A stretch of DNA of 7,195 bases from the NCBI GenBank assembly GCA_002402275.1, contig DHFN01000101.1, positions 1 to 7,195 of the forward strand, given 5' to 3'. This document shows positions 5,333 to 7,195 of the stretch, piece by piece. Source of the DNA: Anaerolineales bacterium UBA4823. GTDB taxonomy: Bacteria; Chloroflexota; Anaerolineae; Anaerolineales; UBA4823. Positions within the stretch are counted from its first letter, which is position 1, and each line of letters starts with the position of its first letter. The position numbers and the translations under genes were made by a program. Below the pieces are notes generated by a model. The model saw nothing but the letters and a program-made list of their open reading frames with translations, was not told the origin of the DNA and did not search any database.

Positions 5333-7195
5333 ATGGATATCCTTTGGCTTGGTAGTCGCCACGGTTTGAATTCCTTTGAGCAAATTGCCATTTTGGGGGT
5401 GTTGATCACAGCGTTTATCAGTTTACTCTACGCCTGGCTCTTACGGGGTAATGTCCTTCGGAAGGATAAAGGTACATCCAAAATGCAAGAGATTTGGAAT
5501 GCTATCCGAATCGGGGCAGATAGTTACTTAAATCGACAACTGAAAACCATTTTGCCCATCATTGCAGTTTTGACAATTGCGCTTTTTCTTTCGGTGTATA
5601 TTGTTCCCCCTACACAAGAAGCTACCGAGGAGTTCGGTGATAACGCTCAGATCGTTATAGCTATCGGTCGTACCATCGCATTCATTATGGGTGCTAGTTT
5701 CTCGCTTATCGTTGGTCAATTGGGTATGCGTATGGCAATCCAAGCCAATGTTCGGGCTGCTTCTGCTGCACGCCGCAGTCTAAACGAAGCTCTGACCATC
5801 GCTTATTATTCAGGTACTATCACCGGTATGCTTACCGATGGGCTCGGTTTATTTGGTGGTACGGTTCTCTTCATTATTTTCGGAAAAGCAGCTCCGGACG
5901 CCTTACTTGGTTTTGGTTTCGGTGGAACCCTTTTAGCGTTGTTTATGCGTGTGGGCGGCGGTATATATACAAAAGCAGCCGACGTAGGTGCTGACTTGGT
6001 TGGCAAGGTGGAAAAGGATATCCCGGAAGATGATCCTCGTAACGCTGCAGTCATCGCTGACCTGGTTGGAGATAATGTAGGTGATTGCGCCGGGATGGCA
6101 GCAGATATTTTTGAATCGTACGAAGTGACGATTGTCTCTGGACTGATCCTCGGTTTAACTTTGGTGATGGCAACTGGTGAACTGAAGTGGATTGTCTACC
6201 CATTGATCATTCGGGCAATTGGAGTCATTTCATCTATCTTAGGAACATTTACAGTTCCAGTGTGGGAAAAAATGCCGCGAGCAGGGTTTTTCGGATTTCT
6301 GCACGCTCACGATGCAGAAGAAGCCATGTTCCGTTCCTATGAAGTCTCCAGTGTAAACACCATTTTATGGGCTTTCATGCTAGCTATTTTTTACGCCCAT
6401 GATTGGCGTTTGGCGATGTTGACCGCCATAGGGGTTGGTCTAGCAGTGGCTTTCAACCCGCTTACTTCATACTTTACCTCAACAAAACGTCCACCAGTTA
6501 AAGAAATTGTTGAATCAACCAATACTGGTCCAGCCACAACCATTCTCTCCGGTCTCTCAGTTGGAATGGAGTCGAGTGTGTGGGCTTTATTAGTCATCGT
6601 GGTGAGTTTTATTTTTGCATTACTCCTTTATAATGGTCAAGGATCACAATATGTCCTATATGCAGTTGCAATGATCGGGATTGGTATGTTAAGCCATACC
6701 GGCAATAATGTCGCAATGGACTCATACGGACCCATCTCTGACAATGCAAACGGAATCGGCGAAATGGCTTGGCATGATCTTGAGGATTCAGAAACCCAAA
6801 AAGCTCGCCAAATCATGGCTGACCTTGATGCAGTGGGAAACACTACCAAAGCAATCACGAAAGGGGTTGCAATTGCATCGGCGGTAATTGCCGCGGTTAG
6901 CTTGTTTGCATCATTCTTTATTGATGTGGGACGTGTTCAAGCAGCTGCAAATGCTGCTGCACAACTCGCCGGAACAGCCATTCCTTTTCCCAAACTGCTT
7001 AGTGAAACTGGTATTCGTGTATCAGAATTAAACGTTTTCATTGGTCTTTTGTTGGGTGGTTCAATCCCTTGGTTATTTGCCTCTCTCTCAATTAAAGCTG
7101 TTAGCCGTGCGGCTAGTTTAATTGTGATCGAAGTACGCCGGCAGTTCAAAATTCCGGGGATTATGGAAGGTAAAGTTGCCCCAGATTATGCTCGG
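5333..7195 (+). CDS. hppA: Membrane-bound H+-translocating pyrophosphatase, K+-independent type (C-terminus cut by window end)
   Basis: This integral membrane enzyme hydrolyses pyrophosphate to two phosphates and pumps protons outward across the membrane. The frame is open for 621 codons from ATG 5333 to the window edge; the family usually has about 670-800 residues, so the last helices and final catalytic loop are missing. The N-terminal part has the usual QEIWNAIRIGADSYLNRQ element. The substrate site is intact: DVGADLVGK (217-225), IPEDDPRNAAVIAD, then D243, D247 and D251 in DLVGDNVGD, followed by CAGMAADIFESY with D258 and E261. The second half has FNPLTSYFTSTKRPP, DSYGPISDNANG (463-474) and DAVGNTTKAITKG. 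Lys506 and Thr509 in that last motif are the K+-independent signature; K+-dependent enzymes have Ala and usually Gly or Ala there. Na+-pumping members are K+-dependent, so proton pumping is inferred. Oddities are Leu244 where Asn is usual and an extra acidic residue, Glu264. A consensus promoter and an excellent ribosome binding site precede it. Confidence 0.97.
   Translation, partial: MDILWLGSRHGLNSFEQIAILGVLITAFISLLYAWLLRGNVLRKDKGTSKMQEIWNAIRIGADSYLNRQLKTILPIIAVLTIALFLSVYIVPPTQEATEEFGDNAQIVIAIGRTIAFIMGASFSLIVGQLGMRMAIQANVRAASAARRSLNEALTIAYYSGTITGMLTDGLGLFGGTVLFIIFGKAAPDALLGFGFGGTLLALFMRVGGGIYTKAADVGADLVGKVEKDIPEDDPRNAAVIADLVGDNVGDCAGMAADIFESYEVTIVSGLILGLTLVMATGELKWIVYPLIIRAIGVISSILGTFTVPVWEKMPRAGFFGFLHAHDAEEAMFRSYEVSSVNTILWAFMLAIFYAHDWRLAMLTAIGVGLAVAFNPLTSYFTSTKRPPVKEIVESTNTGPATTILSGLSVGMESSVWALLVIVVSFIFALLLYNGQGSQYVLYAVAMIGIGMLSHTGNNVAMDSYGPISDNANGIGEMAWHDLEDSETQKARQIMADLDAVGNTTKAITKGVAIASAVIAAVSLFASFFIDVGRVQAAANAAAQLAGTAIPFPKLLSETGIRVSELNVFIGLLLGGSIPWLFASLSIKAVSRAASLIVIEVRRQFKIPGIMEGKVAPDYAR

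Noticed and set aside
5528..7149. Several short minus-strand open frames opposite hppA
   Set aside because: The plus-strand pyrophosphatase runs through the entire stretch with conserved motifs; the minus-strand frames have no motifs or ribosome sites.

Overview
The window holds four substantial genes, a possible fragment of a fifth at the left edge, and short intergenic regions rich in inverted repeats. The best guess for the source is a bacterium of the phylum Chloroflexota, perhaps class Anaerolineae. This is inferred from the flavour of the two multi-spanning glycosyltransferase-like proteins and the short SigA-type sigma factor. No rRNA or other taxonomic marker is present to confirm it.

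Layout. Positions 1-99 may carry the last 32 codons of a plus-strand gene running in from the left. Convergent to it, on the minus strand (127-1752), is a 541-residue membrane protein of the GT-C/ArnT type. Divergent from that, on the plus strand (1835-3508), is a second GT-C-like membrane protein of 557 residues, from a different subfamily (DD-x-Y-I-T-Y-R-Y type). Both are clearly AT-richer than the rest of the window and look like accessory cell-envelope genes. The 202-base gap that follows holds three stacked inverted repeats: a likely bidirectional terminator, a degenerate repetitive element in inverted orientation, and a hairpin that straddles the stop codon of the next gene.

The right half is housekeeping. 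A complete primary sigma factor (rpoD/sigA, 3711-4928, minus strand) is divergent from a membrane-bound proton-pumping pyrophosphatase (hppA, from 5333, plus strand). hppA is open to the window end and lacks its C-terminus. Both have recognisable sigma-70 promoters with 17-base spacers in the 404 bases between them: TTGATT/TATTCT for rpoD and TTGACG/TATAAT for hppA. hppA also has an ideal ribosome binding site. Key residues (Lys506, Thr509) mark it as the K+-independent, proton-pumping type.

Functionally, the sigma factor directs RNA polymerase to housekeeping promoters such as these two. The pyrophosphatase uses the pyrophosphate released by biosynthesis to energise the membrane. The two GT-C proteins probably move sugars from polyprenyl-phosphate carriers onto envelope glycoconjugates, but their substrates cannot be read from sequence. 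I see no defence system, CRISPR array, transposase, tRNA or rRNA, and no convincing undescribed multi-gene system. The most unusual features are the intergenic inverted repeats and the palindrome over the rpoD -10 element.
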